Assembly: GCF_000733935.1 (NCBI RefSeq)
Contig: NZ_JPON01000001.1
Location: 1,968,501-2,032,500 of the forward strand
From: Methylomarinum vadi
GTDB lineage: Bacteria > Pseudomonadota > Gammaproteobacteria > Methylococcales > Methylomonadaceae
Direction of reading: 5' to 3'
Length of the DNA stretch: 64,000 nucleotides
Each line of letters starts with the position of its first letter. The first letter of the stretch is position 1. Shown in pieces: positions 7,493 to 18,394 of this stretch. The translations under genes and the position numbers were made by a program. A model generated the notes under the pieces. That model made no database searches. It was given only the letters and a program-made list of their open reading frames with translations, and was not told the DNA's origin.

Positions 7493-9965
7493 TTACATTT
7501 CGACGTTCTCGATACGCTCGCTGTCGATGATACGCAAACGATGTTGCAATTCCGGCAGAATTTTACTCAACCGACCGATGTCTTTAACCGATAAGCGTAA
7601 TAAAGTAGCATGAGTCTTGGCCTTGACCGTCGCCGAGCGCCTCGTGTCTTGCAATAGAGCGTGTACGCCGACCACGCAGCCTTCGCGCAATTCGGCCAAA
7701 TGTTCTTGTTCCCCATGCCGGTTCCGCTTATAGACGTCCAGCCGGCCGCCGACCAAGATGTAAACGGAATGGCCTTTATCGCCTTGATGAAAAATATTGT
7801 CGCCGGGTAAGAAATTTATGTACTGCGCGCTGCCAGCCATTTTTTTCAGCTCTTGTTCCGGCAACCCCTGGAAAAACGGCACATTGTTAATCCAATCGTC
7901 CCGCCTATTCAGACTTAATACCGCCTTCACGATCGGCAATTTCTTCAAGGCGACGCGCAAACGCTCGTCGATACGTTTATAGACCTTGGTACTGACTTTT
8001 CCTGCCTCGTGTTCTTCGTTGATCAGCCTGAGTGAATATTTCAACGCGATCTTTTGAAACAACAAATAATCATACTGATGATAGAAATCGCTGTAATATT
8101 TGGAGAATTCCAGCAAACGCATCTGCCTGGAGCGCAAGCGGTTTTGATACACCTTTTTGAGTTGATAATATTGGAACAGATCGAGTGAGCGTTCGTATTC
8201 CTTGATGACTTTCAAGCCGGCATGGGCCATCAAAACGCCGGCTATATTATGCTGAACTTTGTTGGCGAACCGCAGTTTCTGATACTTGATCAATATCGGT
8301 TGAGTCCAATCATACTGCCCTAACAGCTGAATGATCCGCCATTCCATACGGATAAAAATGTTTTTCTTCGGGACAGTTTTTTTCTTGAGTTGCTGTAGTT
8401 CCTCGAAACTGCGTTCCAAGTCGTGGTGCAGCAAATCCCTGTAGGTCAGATAGGTGTAATAATTCAACAAGCCGATATCATGCAGAAATTCCAATTCTTC
8501 CCGCTCCGCATGGATGGCGTTTTTGCGCACGAATTCCAAGCGCTGGGAAGGCGTCAACTCCTTAATATTGATCTCCAGTTCTTTTTGCATGGAGTTCCCT
8601 ATCGTGTGTTTTATTTCCTTATCCAGCAAATGCATTTGCGAAAATTGGTGCAATACAGCATCGACGGCCGTGTTCACTCTTTCCAGATTGTGTCTCAATT
8701 CCACCGTTTCGGGAAACGTCAAGGTGTCGATTTTCAACCATGAAATCAAGTAGCGAATGGTCGACGCATTCATTAACAAACTGACCAGCACCACGCCTAA
8801 GGTCAATTCGAACAGCAAGGGTTTTGCCGGCAATGAATCCGGAATAGTTAATACGATGGCAATCGCCAAACCTCCCTTTAAACCGCCCCACCACATAATA
8901 TGCTGGCTGCTAATGTCGATGGCGGGAAATTTAAACAACTTGGTCGTCATCGGCAGAAACAGATAAACGCTGATGGCGCGGGCAATGGCCACAGCCACAA
9001 CGGCGTAAAGTATCGCTTCCCAATAGTGGGCCAGGGTAATGATATCGATGGACATGCCGATCAACAAAAACAACAATGAGTTACATATCAATACGATGAC
9101 ATCCCAGGTTGTGTAAACGGCTTCCGTCGTTTCGGCGGAAAGACGCATCAAGCCGGTCGCATTTAGGCAGATAGCCGCAGTCAATACCGCCATGACGCCT
9201 GACACCTGAAAGGCATGTTCCGCCAAAACGAAACAAAGATAGGGAATAACAATGGAAAAGACGACGGGTATGGCCAAATCCTCGTGGTACAGCTTGACCA
9301 TCAATTCGCTGGTAGGTATGGCGATCAAAACGCCTACGGCGATGCCGCCTAAAAACACGCGAAAAAACTCGGGAACCGCCGGCAAGGCCGTGCCATAAGA
9401 AAATTCGGGCAGCTAGATCATGCTTAATATCATATTAAAGAGTACGATGGCTGTGGCGTCATTGAATAACGATTCGCCTTCGACCCAATAACGTTAGCCG
9501 TTTCGCTATTCCCAAGTCCTTGAAAATAGCAATCACGGCAACCGGGTCGGTGGCCGATATCAACGCACCAAACAACATGACCACGGCTAAATTGACATCG
9601 AGCACGGTCCACAATCCAAAACCAACCAATGCCATCGAAATCAGCATACCGGGAATAGCTAACAATAAAACCGGCCATATATTCTGCAATAATTCCCTGG
9701 CATCTATTCTCAGGGACGCCTCAAAAATCAATGCCGGCAGAAACATGAAAAAAACCAGCTCGCTGGTGATATGAAAATCATTGAGAACGGACAAAAACTG
9801 GACATAGGGTTCGGCCAGTTTGATGCATAACCCCAGCACCACCAGCATTACCGTATAAGGCATGACGAACAACCTACTGAGACTAGCGATGACCATTGCC
9901 AGAAACAGCAAACAAGAGGTTATAAAAAGTATTTCCGATAAGTTCATCGAGACGGTCTCAAGCAT
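7493..9965 (-). pseudogene. CPA1-type Na+/H+ antiporter with C-terminal cyclic-nucleotide-binding domain, broken
   Basis: Two frames together make one cation/proton antiporter of about 820 residues. The N-terminal part (9965-9459) has several membrane helices and the SATDPVAV motif. The second part (9385-7493) has the remaining helices, a long cytoplasmic helical region and a cNMP-binding domain near the C-terminus (PFFQGLP, then GDNIFHQGDKG). At about 9484-9486 an extra base turns the expected LVEGESLFNDATAIVLFN segment into another frame. About 70 bases further on, an in-frame TAG lies at 9413-9415, just before LPEFSYGTALP. Both lesions must be crossed to give the normal protein. Either the gene is decaying or the sequence has errors here. 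The domain order matches SOS1/NhaP-like antiporters with regulatory tails. Confidence 0.85.
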
Positions 9966-10531
9966 AAAACGAGGGAAGAATAAACTGCTTCAAGAGTATA
10001 GTATCAATGTAATCCGAGCATCGGACGCTATCTGAATATCGCGTTTTTTTGTTGGAAAAGCTATGTAAATGCTGGTTGATTCAGTATTTCCAAAATTATA
10101 GGGATAACTAAACCCAATCAATCGCTGTAATTGATCGATTTACTGAAAACTTAAGAAAACACACTTTCCTTGCCCGGGACTGAGAAATCCGGGATGGATT
10201 TATTCGGCACATCCCGAGGAACCCGGTGTCTTTTCGCATTTCCGCGGGGCTAACGTAGAACGGTGTAATTTCATATACTTATCACAAACAGTAAAAAAAT
10301 GCGGGTGGCATGAAGGCCGCGCAAATCCGTCAGGAAAGGCTATTTATAGTTGACTTTTAAGGCAAAATCATTCAATTTACGCATCTGGTATGGCCGTAAT
10401 CGTTAGCTTCGGATTAACCATATGATGAGTTAAAAGTAAAGCCATCCCATAAAAAAGCTTTAAAACTAATATTAGTCTTAATAACACAAAATCGTACTCT
10501 GTCTAATTAACAGAATACCAGGAGGAAACAT
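9966..10531 (+). promoter_or_regulatory. Long upstream region of xoxF
   Basis: A 566-base gene-free stretch between the antiporter start and xoxF. Around 10174-10226 the bases can form two nested stems: CCGGG 10174-10178 with CCCGG 10222-10226, enclosing CGGGATG 10190-10196 with CATCCCG 10210-10216 (13-base loop). A perfect 12-base palindrome ACTAATATTAGT lies at 10465-10476, 56 bases before the start codon, in an AT-rich stretch. A strong ribosome site AGGAGG is at 10520-10525. I could not identify the promoter boxes or match the structured part to a known riboswitch class. A regulatory role is inferred from position. Confidence 0.45.
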
Positions 10532-12388
10532 ATGAAGAAGCCTGTAAAAAGCTGGCTGCTTGCTTCAACTGTAGCTGCTTTACTTGCTGCACCAACTGTA
10601 TCTACTGCTAACAGCGGCGTTGAAAAACTGACACAAAACCCAGCTAACTGGGCAATTTGGGGCGGCAACTATGCCGGTACCCGTTACAGTAAACTGGACC
10701 AAATCAATACTAAAAACGTAAAAAATCTGCAACCAGCATGGTCATTTTCTACTGGTGTACTGCGTGGCCATGAGGGCGGTCCTTTAGTTGTTAACGACAT
10801 CTTGTACGTACACACTCCTTTCCCTAACACTGTTTACGCAATCGACCAAAAAACGCAATCGGTCATCTGGGAATACACTCCAACCATGGATGCCGACGTC
10901 ACCATTCCTGTGATGTGTTGTGACACCGTAAACCGCGGTTTGGCTTACGGCGACGGCAAAATCTTCCTGCAACAGTCCGATACCGTACTGACTGCGCTGG
11001 ACGCCAAAACTGGTAAACGCGTATGGAGTGTACAAAACGGCGACCCAAAACTGGGTATGACCAACACGCAAGCCCCTGTCGTCATCAAAGACAAAGTTTT
11101 CACCGGTATTTCTGGCGGTGAATTCGGTGTTCGCGGCTTCCTGGCGGCCTATGACATCCGTACCGGCCAATTGGTCTGGAAAGGCTACAGCATGGGTCCA
11201 GATGAAGACACATTGATCAACCCTAACAAAACTACCACTTGGAAAGACGGCAAAGTCCAAAAAGTTGGCCCTAACTCAAGCACCAGCACTTGGGAAGGCG
11301 ACCAATGGAAAATCGGCGGCGGCACCACTTGGGGCTGGTACACCTATGACCCAGATTTGAACTTGGTGTATTACGGCTCAGGTAACCCTTCTACCTGGAA
11401 CCCGGTACAACGTCCAGGTGACAACAAATGGTCCATGTCTTTGTGGGCGCGTGATGTTGACACTGGCGAAGTGAAATGGGTTTACCAAATGACTCCACAC
11501 GATGAGTGGGATTATGACGGCATCAACGAAGTCGTATTGGTTGACCAAAAAATCAACGGCAAAATGCGTAAAACTGCCGTTCACTTCGACCGTAACGGTT
11601 TCGGTTACACACTGGATCGTGAAACTGGTGAATTGTTGGTTGCCGAAAAATTCGACAAAACCGTCAACTGGGCAACCCATGTCGATATGAAATCCGGCCG
11701 CCCACAAGTGGTCGATCGTTACTCAACCGAATTTAACGGTGAAGACGAAAACACTACCGACATTTGTCCTGCGGCTTTGGGTGCTAAGAACCAACAACCG
11801 GTTTCTTACTCACCGCAAACAGGTTACTTCTACATCTCAGGTAACCACCTGTGCATGAACTACGAACCATTCGAAGTTTCTTACACAGCCGGCCAACCAT
11901 ACGTAGGCGCTACCCTGACCATGCGTCCGGCACAAGGCGACGTAATGACCGGCAAACCGGATAACTCTTACAACCTGGGCCAATTCACCGCTTGGGATGC
12001 GACCACCGGCAAAATCGCTTGGTCTAATAAAGAGCAATTCTCTGTCTGGTCCGGTTCTGTTGCCACCGCTGGCGGCGTCGTCTTCTACGGCACATTGGAA
12101 GGTTATCTGAAAGCGGTTGATGCGAAAACCGGTAAAGAGTTGTACCGGTTCAAAACGCCTTCCGGCATCATCGGTAACGTCAATACTTGGGAATACAACG
12201 GCAAACAATACGTTGGCGTTCTGTCAGGTATCGGCGGCTGGGCCGGTATTGGTATCGCGGCTGGCTTGGATAGCGGCGACGAGTCTTCCAACTCGGAAGG
12301 TTTGGGTGCAGTGGGCGCATACAGAAGCCTGAGCTCCTTCACCAAACTGGGTGGTACTCTGACCGTATTCGCTCTGCCTGGAAAATAA
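10532..12388 (+). CDS. xoxF: Lanthanide-dependent PQQ methanol dehydrogenase XoxF
   Basis: Periplasmic quinoprotein that oxidises methanol to formaldehyde (and often on to formate), passing electrons to a c-type cytochrome. The 618-residue precursor has a cleavable signal peptide (about residues 1-27). The vicinal cysteines that contact PQQ are C129-C130 (MCCDT). The metal site has the sequence WDYDG, with D327 and D329; the second Asp is the mark of lanthanide-binding XoxF, where calcium-type MxaF has Ala. Tryptophan-rich propeller repeats run throughout. A strong ribosome site and a strong terminator bracket it, so it is probably its own high-level transcript. Codon use is biased (GGC, ACC, AAC, CGT preferred), consistent with high expression. 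xoxJ follows 198 bases downstream; no cytochrome xoxG gene is in the window. Confidence 0.97.
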   Translation: MKKPVKSWLLASTVAALLAAPTVSTANSGVEKLTQNPANWAIWGGNYAGTRYSKLDQINTKNVKNLQPAWSFSTGVLRGHEGGPLVVNDILYVHTPFPNTVYAIDQKTQSVIWEYTPTMDADVTIPVMCCDTVNRGLAYGDGKIFLQQSDTVLTALDAKTGKRVWSVQNGDPKLGMTNTQAPVVIKDKVFTGISGGEFGVRGFLAAYDIRTGQLVWKGYSMGPDEDTLINPNKTTTWKDGKVQKVGPNSSTSTWEGDQWKIGGGTTWGWYTYDPDLNLVYYGSGNPSTWNPVQRPGDNKWSMSLWARDVDTGEVKWVYQMTPHDEWDYDGINEVVLVDQKINGKMRKTAVHFDRNGFGYTLDRETGELLVAEKFDKTVNWATHVDMKSGRPQVVDRYSTEFNGEDENTTDICPAALGAKNQQPVSYSPQTGYFYISGNHLCMNYEPFEVSYTAGQPYVGATLTMRPAQGDVMTGKPDNSYNLGQFTAWDATTGKIAWSNKEQFSVWSGSVATAGGVVFYGTLEGYLKAVDAKTGKELYRFKTPSGIIGNVNTWEYNGKQYVGVLSGIGGWAGIGIAAGLDSGDESSNSEGLGAVGAYRSLSSFTKLGGTLTVFALPGK

Positions 12389-12420
12389 TCAGTCCGACTT
12401 TATAGTAAGACTGTAAAGAG

Positions 12421-12458
12421 AGCCCCGGCCGAATCTTTCGGCCGGGGCTTTTTTTTGC
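12421..12458 (+). terminator. Rho-independent terminator of xoxF
   Basis: A GC-rich hairpin with arms AGCCCCGGCCGA and TCGGCCGGGGCT (12 pairs, loop of a few bases) is followed directly by a run of eight T. It starts 32 bases after the xoxF stop codon. It should limit read-through into xoxJ. Confidence 0.93.
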
Positions 12459-12586
12459 TGATAAAATGTCGCTCTGCAATCTGAAAAACACAGATTAGCC
12501 GCAAATACTCTTCCCGGATTCAGCCGTGCTGCATCCGGGCTACAATATCCGCCAAACAACGATTCATACTTTCAAAGAGGAGAATT

Positions 12587-13447
12587 ATGAAAGCTTTTTC
12601 CGATTCATTAAAAGCACTGGCGTGCATTGGCTTGTTACTTGGGTCTGCCGGAAGCCATGCCGAGGAAACATTCAGGGTCTGCGCCGACCCGCTCAACCCT
12701 CCTTATTCGACCAAAGAACAAACCGGCTACGAGAATAAAATCGCGCAATTGTTTGCCGACCAATTGGGACAAAAACTGGAATATTACTGGTTTCCTCAAC
12801 GTATCGGCTTTATCCGCAACACATTGAAAGCCGAAATCGAGAACACAGACCAATTCAAATGCGATGTTGTTATGGGAGTTCCGGTCGGGTTCGATTTTGC
12901 TAAAACGACCAAACCTTATTTCCATTCGACCTATGTATTCCTAATCGCAAAAGGCAGAGGCTGGGACGATATCAAGGATCCTTCGCAACTGGCGAATTTG
13001 CCTTTGCAGCGCCAGGAAGCGCTAAAAATCGCCATGTTCGACCGCGGCCCCGGTACGGCATGGCTGCAGAAACAGGGCCTGCTGGACCAGGGCATTCCCT
13101 ATCAAAGCATGACCGGTGACGACCAAAACAATGTTGCGATGCAGATTGAAAAAGATCTCAAGGCGGGCGTGATCGACATGGTGATATTGTGGGGTCCGAT
13201 GGCCGGCTACATCACTACGCAAAGCCCGGCCGACAGCTATACCATGATCCCTTTACGCTCATCTCCTAGCCTGAAATTCGACTTCTCCATGGCCATGGCA
13301 GTCCGTTATGGGGATAATGAAAGATTGAAGCTTTTGGAAGGGCTGATCGACAAAAACTTGGCTCATATCCAGGAAATAATCAAGAGCTATAATATCCCTG
13401 TCTTACCCATCCCGGCGCAAGCCCACAGGGATGATGACGACGATTAA
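12587..13447 (+). CDS. xoxJ: XoxJ-like periplasmic binding protein associated with methanol dehydrogenase
   Basis: A 286-residue secreted protein of the substrate-binding-protein fold, of the type found beside PQQ alcohol dehydrogenases (MoxJ/XoxJ, quinoprotein-dehydrogenase-associated SBP). Residues 1-25 are a signal peptide ending SHA; the mature part opens with FRVCADPLNPPYS and contains CDVVMGVPVGFDFAKTTKPY. In the family it is thought to help activate or assemble the dehydrogenase rather than transport a solute. The start follows an AGAGGAGA ribosome site. The tail ends in five aspartates, which is unusual. A hairpin with arms 12513-12519 and 12533-12539 lies in its leader, so it may have its own promoter between xoxF and itself. 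Confidence 0.88.
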   Translation: MKAFSDSLKALACIGLLLGSAGSHAEETFRVCADPLNPPYSTKEQTGYENKIAQLFADQLGQKLEYYWFPQRIGFIRNTLKAEIENTDQFKCDVVMGVPVGFDFAKTTKPYFHSTYVFLIAKGRGWDDIKDPSQLANLPLQRQEALKIAMFDRGPGTAWLQKQGLLDQGIPYQSMTGDDQNNVAMQIEKDLKAGVIDMVILWGPMAGYITTQSPADSYTMIPLRSSPSLKFDFSMAMAVRYGDNERLKLLEGLIDKNLAHIQEIIKSYNIPVLPIPAQAHRDDDDD

Positions 13448-13473
13448 AAACCGTCTATTACTCGCCAATAAAA

Positions 13474-13501
13474 ACGGTGAGTCCAAAACAGGATTCACCG
13501 T
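13474..13501 (+). terminator. Hairpin downstream of xoxJ
   Basis: Arms ACGGTGAGTCC and GGATTCACCGT pair over 11 positions with one wobble, around the loop AAAACA. It begins 27 bases after the xoxJ stop and lies between convergent xoxJ and malQ. There is no long T run, so termination strength is uncertain; it could serve both directions. Confidence 0.55.
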
Positions 13502-13562
13502 ATCTATCTCCAGTTCTCCAATAAGCACTTAGCTTGCCGGCCAGTTATCTTGTAGCACAGCC

Positions 13563-15047
13563 CTAATCACATCGACGACCGAACAGACCGACCAGATGCT
13601 TTAGTCTGTCGGTGCGCTCTTGCGTCAACTGCTCCCATTGGAAACGCCATTTCCAGTTGCCTTCGATCGTTCCCGGTGTATTCATGCGATGCTCTCCGCC
13701 AAGACAAAGCACGTCCTGCATCGGCACGACAGCCAGGTTGGCCACGGAAGCAAAAGCAGTTCCGATCAAGGTATAAGGCATTTCAGTGCGGGAGAAGCCA
13801 AGGTATTCATAGACACGGTACTTCTCGCCATCATTGAGCGAATTGAACCAGCCCAACGTGGTGTCGTTATCGTGAGTTCCGGTGTAAATCACACTGTTTT
13901 GAGTACAATTATGCGGTAAATAGGGGTTGTCCGCGCCGCCTCCAAAGGCGAAATGCAGAATCTTCATGCCGGGCAATTTAAAATCGTCTCGCAAAGCCTC
14001 GACTTCTTCGGTGATAATTCCCAGGTCCTCGGCCACTAAGGACAGGGTGGGATATTCCTGATCGATTGCCTTCAATAAAGCGTGTCCCGGCGCTGCGATC
14101 CATTGTCCATTGATGGCCGTGTCTTCGTCCGCCGGAATCTCCCAGGCCGATTCCAAGCCGCGAAAATGATCGATACGTAATATGTCGAATAACTCATCCT
14201 GAGTTTTGATTCTCTCCAACCACCATTTAAAATCGGTTTTCAACAGATAATCCCAGTCATAATGGGGATTACCCCAACGTTGCCCGGTGGCGGAAAAATA
14301 ATCCGGCGGCACGCCCGCCACCACCGACATTTCGCCATCCTTATCCAGCTTGAAGACATCCCGGTTGGCCCAGACATCGGCGCTGTCGTAGGAAACAAAA
14401 ATCGGAATATCGCCGAACAGCAACACGTCATGCTGCTCGGCAAATAACTTTAATTCCTGCCATTGCTTAAAGAACACATACTGTTCGAATTTGATGTTTT
14501 CGATAATAGGCCCCAAACGACGCCTAGCCTCCAGAATAGCCTTGGATTCTCTCTGCTTCAGCGGCTCTGGCCATTGATTCCAACAGCGCCCGCCGAATTC
14601 CCTGTGCAACGCATAAAATAGCGCAAACTCATCCAGCCAAAAGGCCTTTTCCGTGCAGAAACCGATAAAATCCTCTTGTTCCGTAGCCGAAGCCAATTCA
14701 CTGAAACCTTGAAACGCCTTTCTGACCAATCCGCTAATGGCAATGGCATAACCGGAATCATAATTGACTTCGGAGCGCTCGGTACGTTGCAACCATCCGC
14801 GTTTCTCCAACCATTCAATACTGATCAATGCAGGATTGCCGGCATGCGCTGACATGCATTGATAAGGCGAACCATCGCCATGGGGAATCCCTAGGGGCAA
14901 AGTCTGCCATACGGAAATTCCCGCATCGCTGAGAAAACGAACAAAGTTATATGCTTCCTCCCCAAAATCGCCGCATTGGCCAGGACCGGGCAAGGAGGTA
15001 ATATGGAGGAGAATGCCGGCACGGCGTCTATTCAAATGGTTACTCAT
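13563..15047 (-). CDS. malQ: 4-alpha-glucanotransferase (amylomaltase)
   Basis: Cytoplasmic GH77 enzyme that transfers stretches of alpha-1,4-glucan between oligosaccharides; here it probably works on glycogen-derived maltodextrins. Length 494 residues fits the family. Signature parts include RRAGILLHITSLPG at the start, WQTLPLG, FGDIPIFVSYDSADVW, DILRIDHFRGLESAW with the nucleophile Asp, VAEDLG with the acid/base Glu, and YTGTHDNDTTLGW. It lies 171 bases after the GH57 gene on the same strand, behind glgC, forming the - strand half of a glycogen cluster. Confidence 0.95.
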   Translation of the reverse strand: MSNHLNRRRAGILLHITSLPGPGQCGDFGEEAYNFVRFLSDAGISVWQTLPLGIPHGDGSPYQCMSAHAGNPALISIEWLEKRGWLQRTERSEVNYDSGYAIAISGLVRKAFQGFSELASATEQEDFIGFCTEKAFWLDEFALFYALHREFGGRCWNQWPEPLKQRESKAILEARRRLGPIIENIKFEQYVFFKQWQELKLFAEQHDVLLFGDIPIFVSYDSADVWANRDVFKLDKDGEMSVVAGVPPDYFSATGQRWGNPHYDWDYLLKTDFKWWLERIKTQDELFDILRIDHFRGLESAWEIPADEDTAINGQWIAAPGHALLKAIDQEYPTLSLVAEDLGIITEEVEALRDDFKLPGMKILHFAFGGGADNPYLPHNCTQNSVIYTGTHDNDTTLGWFNSLNDGEKYRVYEYLGFSRTEMPYTLIGTAFASVANLAVVPMQDVLCLGGEHRMNTPGTIEGNWKWRFQWEQLTQERTDRLKHLVGLFGRRCD

Positions 15048-15218
15048 TATCCGCTTTTGTCTAACAATATTAATTTTTTCTTGATTACGTAGAACACTCA
15101 GCCAGTTTAGACGGCCCTTTGTAAGCTATTGAAATATTTCATTAATGAAAATAGAAATTTCCATCTTAATTTCGTGGTGTTATGTAAAGCCCTTTTGGTG
15201 GCTGAAACTTAGGCGTAA

Positions 15219-16910
15219 TCAGGAATTTTTTTTACTTCGCCGCATAGCCCCGCCCAAGGCTGGCGTCCCATTTCCATAAGTGAAAGTCGAACCAAGGTAA
15301 GCAGGCGGTTCTTCACCCAATAAGCGGTATAAATTGGTTAGGTTCATCCGATACTGTTTTTCGAAATCGCTGACCGCTTCGCCGGGATTGTAATCACCGA
15401 ACCACCAAAACCAATCGGAACCTTCGCAGACAGCGAGCTGGTATTCGGCATCGGCTATAGCCTGTTCATTCAATCTACCGGAAGAAACTGCTTTGTCAAA
15501 TGCTCGCTTGACATCACCCAGCATTTCCCACCCCCTATTCTTATCGGCACTACCGATCCAGGTGGAAAAAGTACCGTAAACCCAACTGCCGGAAACCAAT
15601 CGCGGCAAGTTTTTGACTGCGACCTCGCCGCTAGCCAGACAATCCGAAAAAGTGGTCAGCTCAATCGAGGGGTGTTCGCTCAGCCTTCGATACAATGCAC
15701 TAAGAAAGTAGTAACCGTTTTCAGGGAAATACTCCCAGGCATTTTCACCGTCCATAATAATGGAAACCACAGTATTTTCGGTTGCCTGAGCGGAAATATT
15801 TTCCAGATGATTAATCAAATCGGCCACGGCATCATCGGCATGCCATTTGGAATATTCGAAACCAATTAAATCGGACAAGCCGTCATCACGAAAAAAACAG
15901 GCGATATCGCTGGAATCGATTTTAAACGGCCGATGCACGGGCTCGGAATCCATTCCCTGTCCATGCAAACTGTTATGTAATACACTGCCGCCGCTGGCAA
16001 CCCATTTAAAACCGAACTCCGTTAGAATTTCCAAAGTCCTGGTACTAACACTACCTTCGGATGGCCAACAACCGGAGGGTTTGAAAGCAAAAAAGCGCTG
16101 GAATGTCTCGATGCCTTTCTGTAGATGCCATTTTACCCGATTTTCTCCGCCTGGATAAACTTCTAATTCCGGTAATTTCGCATCCGGCATAGCCTCGCGC
16201 GCCGTTTTAATATCTAACATCAGCGGCATAATCGGATGCGCATAAGGCGTCACCGATAGCTCGATCCGTCCTTCGTCCGCTAATGCCTTATAACGACCAA
16301 CCACGCCCTGTAATTGTTCGTGAATAATTTCGATTAATTCAATTCGATCGGCATGGGTAAACTGGGTCCCTTTTTCAATAAGCCTCCGGGCACGAGAATC
16401 TTGTAACTTGACTGTTTCCCCCAACCAGGCGAGGTGGTACCAGACCAATAGGTCGAAAAAAAATTGTTCGTTGATATAGCCGACCCCATCGGGTCGCTGT
16501 TCCAGCCAATCGGCCATGTCAACCAATCGGGCATATAATGGATAACGGTTTATTTGTCTTTCGCGATTAGCTCGTTTGCATTTGTCGATTAGTTTCTGCC
16601 TAGCGACAATATCGGCAGGAACCGAGTCATCAACCAACGCCGCTAATAAGGGGTCCTTGATGTCACTATGCTCGAGCAAGAAATGCTTGACTTGATGATG
16701 ATAGTCTTCGATTTGCTCCAAGAGGATCGGGGCAAAGTTTACCACGGCCTTGGCACTCGGAACCATTTCTAGATGCGCTGCCATATCCACATAATCCTTT
16801 ATCACATGCAGGTAAGTCCATGGCAGCATGAACTTACCCGTTTGCCTATCTCTATATTCAGGCTGATGCATATGCCAACAAAGCACCAGCCTCAATTTTC
16901 TACCGGACAT
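15219..16910 (-). CDS. Glycoside hydrolase family 57 enzyme (alpha-amylase/glucanotransferase type)
   Basis: A 563-residue cytoplasmic protein opening [16 protein letters not shown], the typical GH57 N-terminus. The segment with [10 protein letters not shown] should hold the catalytic nucleophile Glu, and [16 protein letters not shown] the acid/base Asp, both standard for the family. The family acts on alpha-glucans; exact activity (amylase, 4-alpha-glucanotransferase or branching) cannot be decided by eye. It overlaps the end of glgC by 11 bases, so the two are translationally linked, which supports a role in glycogen handling. No signal peptide. Confidence 0.9.
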   Translation of the reverse strand: MSGRKLRLVLCWHMHQPEYRDRQTGKFMLPWTYLHVIKDYVDMAAHLEMVPSAKAVVNFAPILLEQIEDYHHQVKHFLLEHSDIKDPLLAALVDDSVPADIVARQKLIDKCKRANRERQINRYPLYARLVDMADWLEQRPDGVGYINEQFFFDLLVWYHLAWLGETVKLQDSRARRLIEKGTQFTHADRIELIEIIHEQLQGVVGRYKALADEGRIELSVTPYAHPIMPLMLDIKTAREAMPDAKLPELEVYPGGENRVKWHLQKGIETFQRFFAFKPSGCWPSEGSVSTRTLEILTEFGFKWVASGGSVLHNSLHGQGMDSEPVHRPFKIDSSDIACFFRDDGLSDLIGFEYSKWHADDAVADLINHLENISAQATENTVVSIIMDGENAWEYFPENGYYFLSALYRRLSEHPSIELTTFSDCLASGEVAVKNLPRLVSGSWVYGTFSTWIGSADKNRGWEMLGDVKRAFDKAVSSGRLNEQAIADAEYQLAVCEGSDWFWWFGDYNPGEAVSDFEKQYRMNLTNLYRLLGEEPPAYLGSTFTYGNGTPALGGAMRRSKKNS

Positions 16911-18180
16911 AATGCCGTCTCTGGCCCAACATATCGGAAGTCACCAGTACGACACCACCAGGACTGACATAAAAACGCTTTTCATCATCTTCCCGGTTTT
17001 CACCGATAATAGTGCCTTCCGGCACATCGCAACCCTTTTCGATAATGGCCTTGGTGATGCGGCAATGACGCCCGATATTCACATCGGGCAAGACGACGGA
17101 ATCCTGCACCACACTGTAGGAATTGACCCTGACTTGCGAAAACAACAAGGAATGCCTTACCGTCGAGCCGGAGACGACGCAGCCGCCCGACACCATCGAG
17201 TCGATCGCCTGCCCTCGTCGGTCATCGTCATCGAAAACAAATTTAGCCGGCGGGGTTTGGGCTTGATAGGTCCAGATCGGCCAGGTTTTGTCATAGAGAT
17301 TCAATTCCGGCTTAACGCCGATCAACTCCATATTGGCGGCCCAGTAGGCATCGATGGTTCCGACATCACGCCAGTAACTTTGCCCACCGCTTTGCATATC
17401 CAGGAACGGGTAAGCGTTGACACGGTACTTTTCGATCACCGCAGGGATGATGTCCTTACCGAAATCGCGATTCGACCCCTTGGTATCGGCATCCTTGATC
17501 AACTGTTCGAACAAGAAATTGGCATTGAAAACGTAAATTCCCATCGAAGCCAGGGCACTATCGGTCTTGCCCGGCATCACCGGCGGATTTTCCGGTTTTT
17601 CGACAAAAGCCTTGACCCGCCGGTTATCGTCGACATGCATGACGCCGAATGCCTTGGCATCTTCCAACGGCACTTCCAAGCAGCCAATCGTCAGGTCCGC
17701 CTGGTTAGCGACATGATCGGCCAGCATAGCACCGTAATCCATTTTGTAAATATGGTCTCCGGCCAGCACGAGGATAAATTCGGGATTACGATGGCGTAAA
17801 ATATCGATATTCTGATAAATAGCATCCGCCGTTCCCAGATACCAATCATGCTCGGAGTGCCGTTGCTGGGCCGGCATCAAATCGACATATTCGCCGAATT
17901 CGCCACGCAAAAACCCCCAGCCTTGCTGAATATGCCTGATTAATGAGTCCGCTTTGTATTGAGTGAGAATGCCGATTTTTCTGATGCCCGAATTGATGCA
18001 ATTAGATAAGGGAAAATCGATAATTCTGAATTTTCCGCCAAAGGGAACCGCAGGCTTTGCCCGCCAATCGGTCATTTGTTTAAGGCGGGAACCGCGCCCT
18101 CCCGCCAGAATCAGCGCAATGGTATTACGGGTCAAGTGACTGACAAAACGTTCTGGTTGCTGTTTATTATCGTCTGACAT
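16900..18180 (-). CDS. glgC: Glucose-1-phosphate adenylyltransferase
   Basis: Makes ADP-glucose from glucose-1-phosphate and ATP, the committed step of bacterial glycogen synthesis. The 426 residues carry the nucleotidyltransferase loop [36 protein letters not shown], the substrate-site segment FVEKPENPP, and a left-handed beta-helix C-terminal domain (hexapeptide-like GCVVSGSTV). A ribosome site AAAGGGGAAAA precedes the ATG. It is divergent from glgB across about 214 bases that must hold both promoters. In related bacteria it is allosterically controlled by glycolytic intermediates. Confidence 0.97.
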   Translation of the reverse strand: MSDDNKQQPERFVSHLTRNTIALILAGGRGSRLKQMTDWRAKPAVPFGGKFRIIDFPLSNCINSGIRKIGILTQYKADSLIRHIQQGWGFLRGEFGEYVDLMPAQQRHSEHDWYLGTADAIYQNIDILRHRNPEFILVLAGDHIYKMDYGAMLADHVANQADLTIGCLEVPLEDAKAFGVMHVDDNRRVKAFVEKPENPPVMPGKTDSALASMGIYVFNANFLFEQLIKDADTKGSNRDFGKDIIPAVIEKYRVNAYPFLDMQSGGQSYWRDVGTIDAYWAANMELIGVKPELNLYDKTWPIWTYQAQTPPAKFVFDDDDRRGQAIDSMVSGGCVVSGSTVRHSLLFSQVRVNSYSVVQDSVVLPDVNIGRHCRITKAIIEKGCDVPEGTIIGENREDDEKRFYVSPGGVVLVTSDMLGQRRHYVR

Positions 18181-18394
18181 TATTTTCCCCTTTGTGGCTA
18201 CACACTAGTTTTTTTATTGTTGCATCAATCAGTTAAAAATCCGGCGGAACTTTTTTCCAGAGCTGAAAACATATACGACCTGCGAATCCGGCATGATATC
18301 TGGTGATCCGGGCCAAATAACATTATTTCATTCCCATCCTTGAATTTGTTAACATTCCGTGGAAACCACACTTACTATACTGAGGCATTGCAAA

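Noticed and set aside
10171-10265. Known riboswitch upstream of xoxF
   Set aside because: The stems do not match the consensus of the c-di-GMP or tetrahydrofolate classes I could recall, so I report only a possible structured element.
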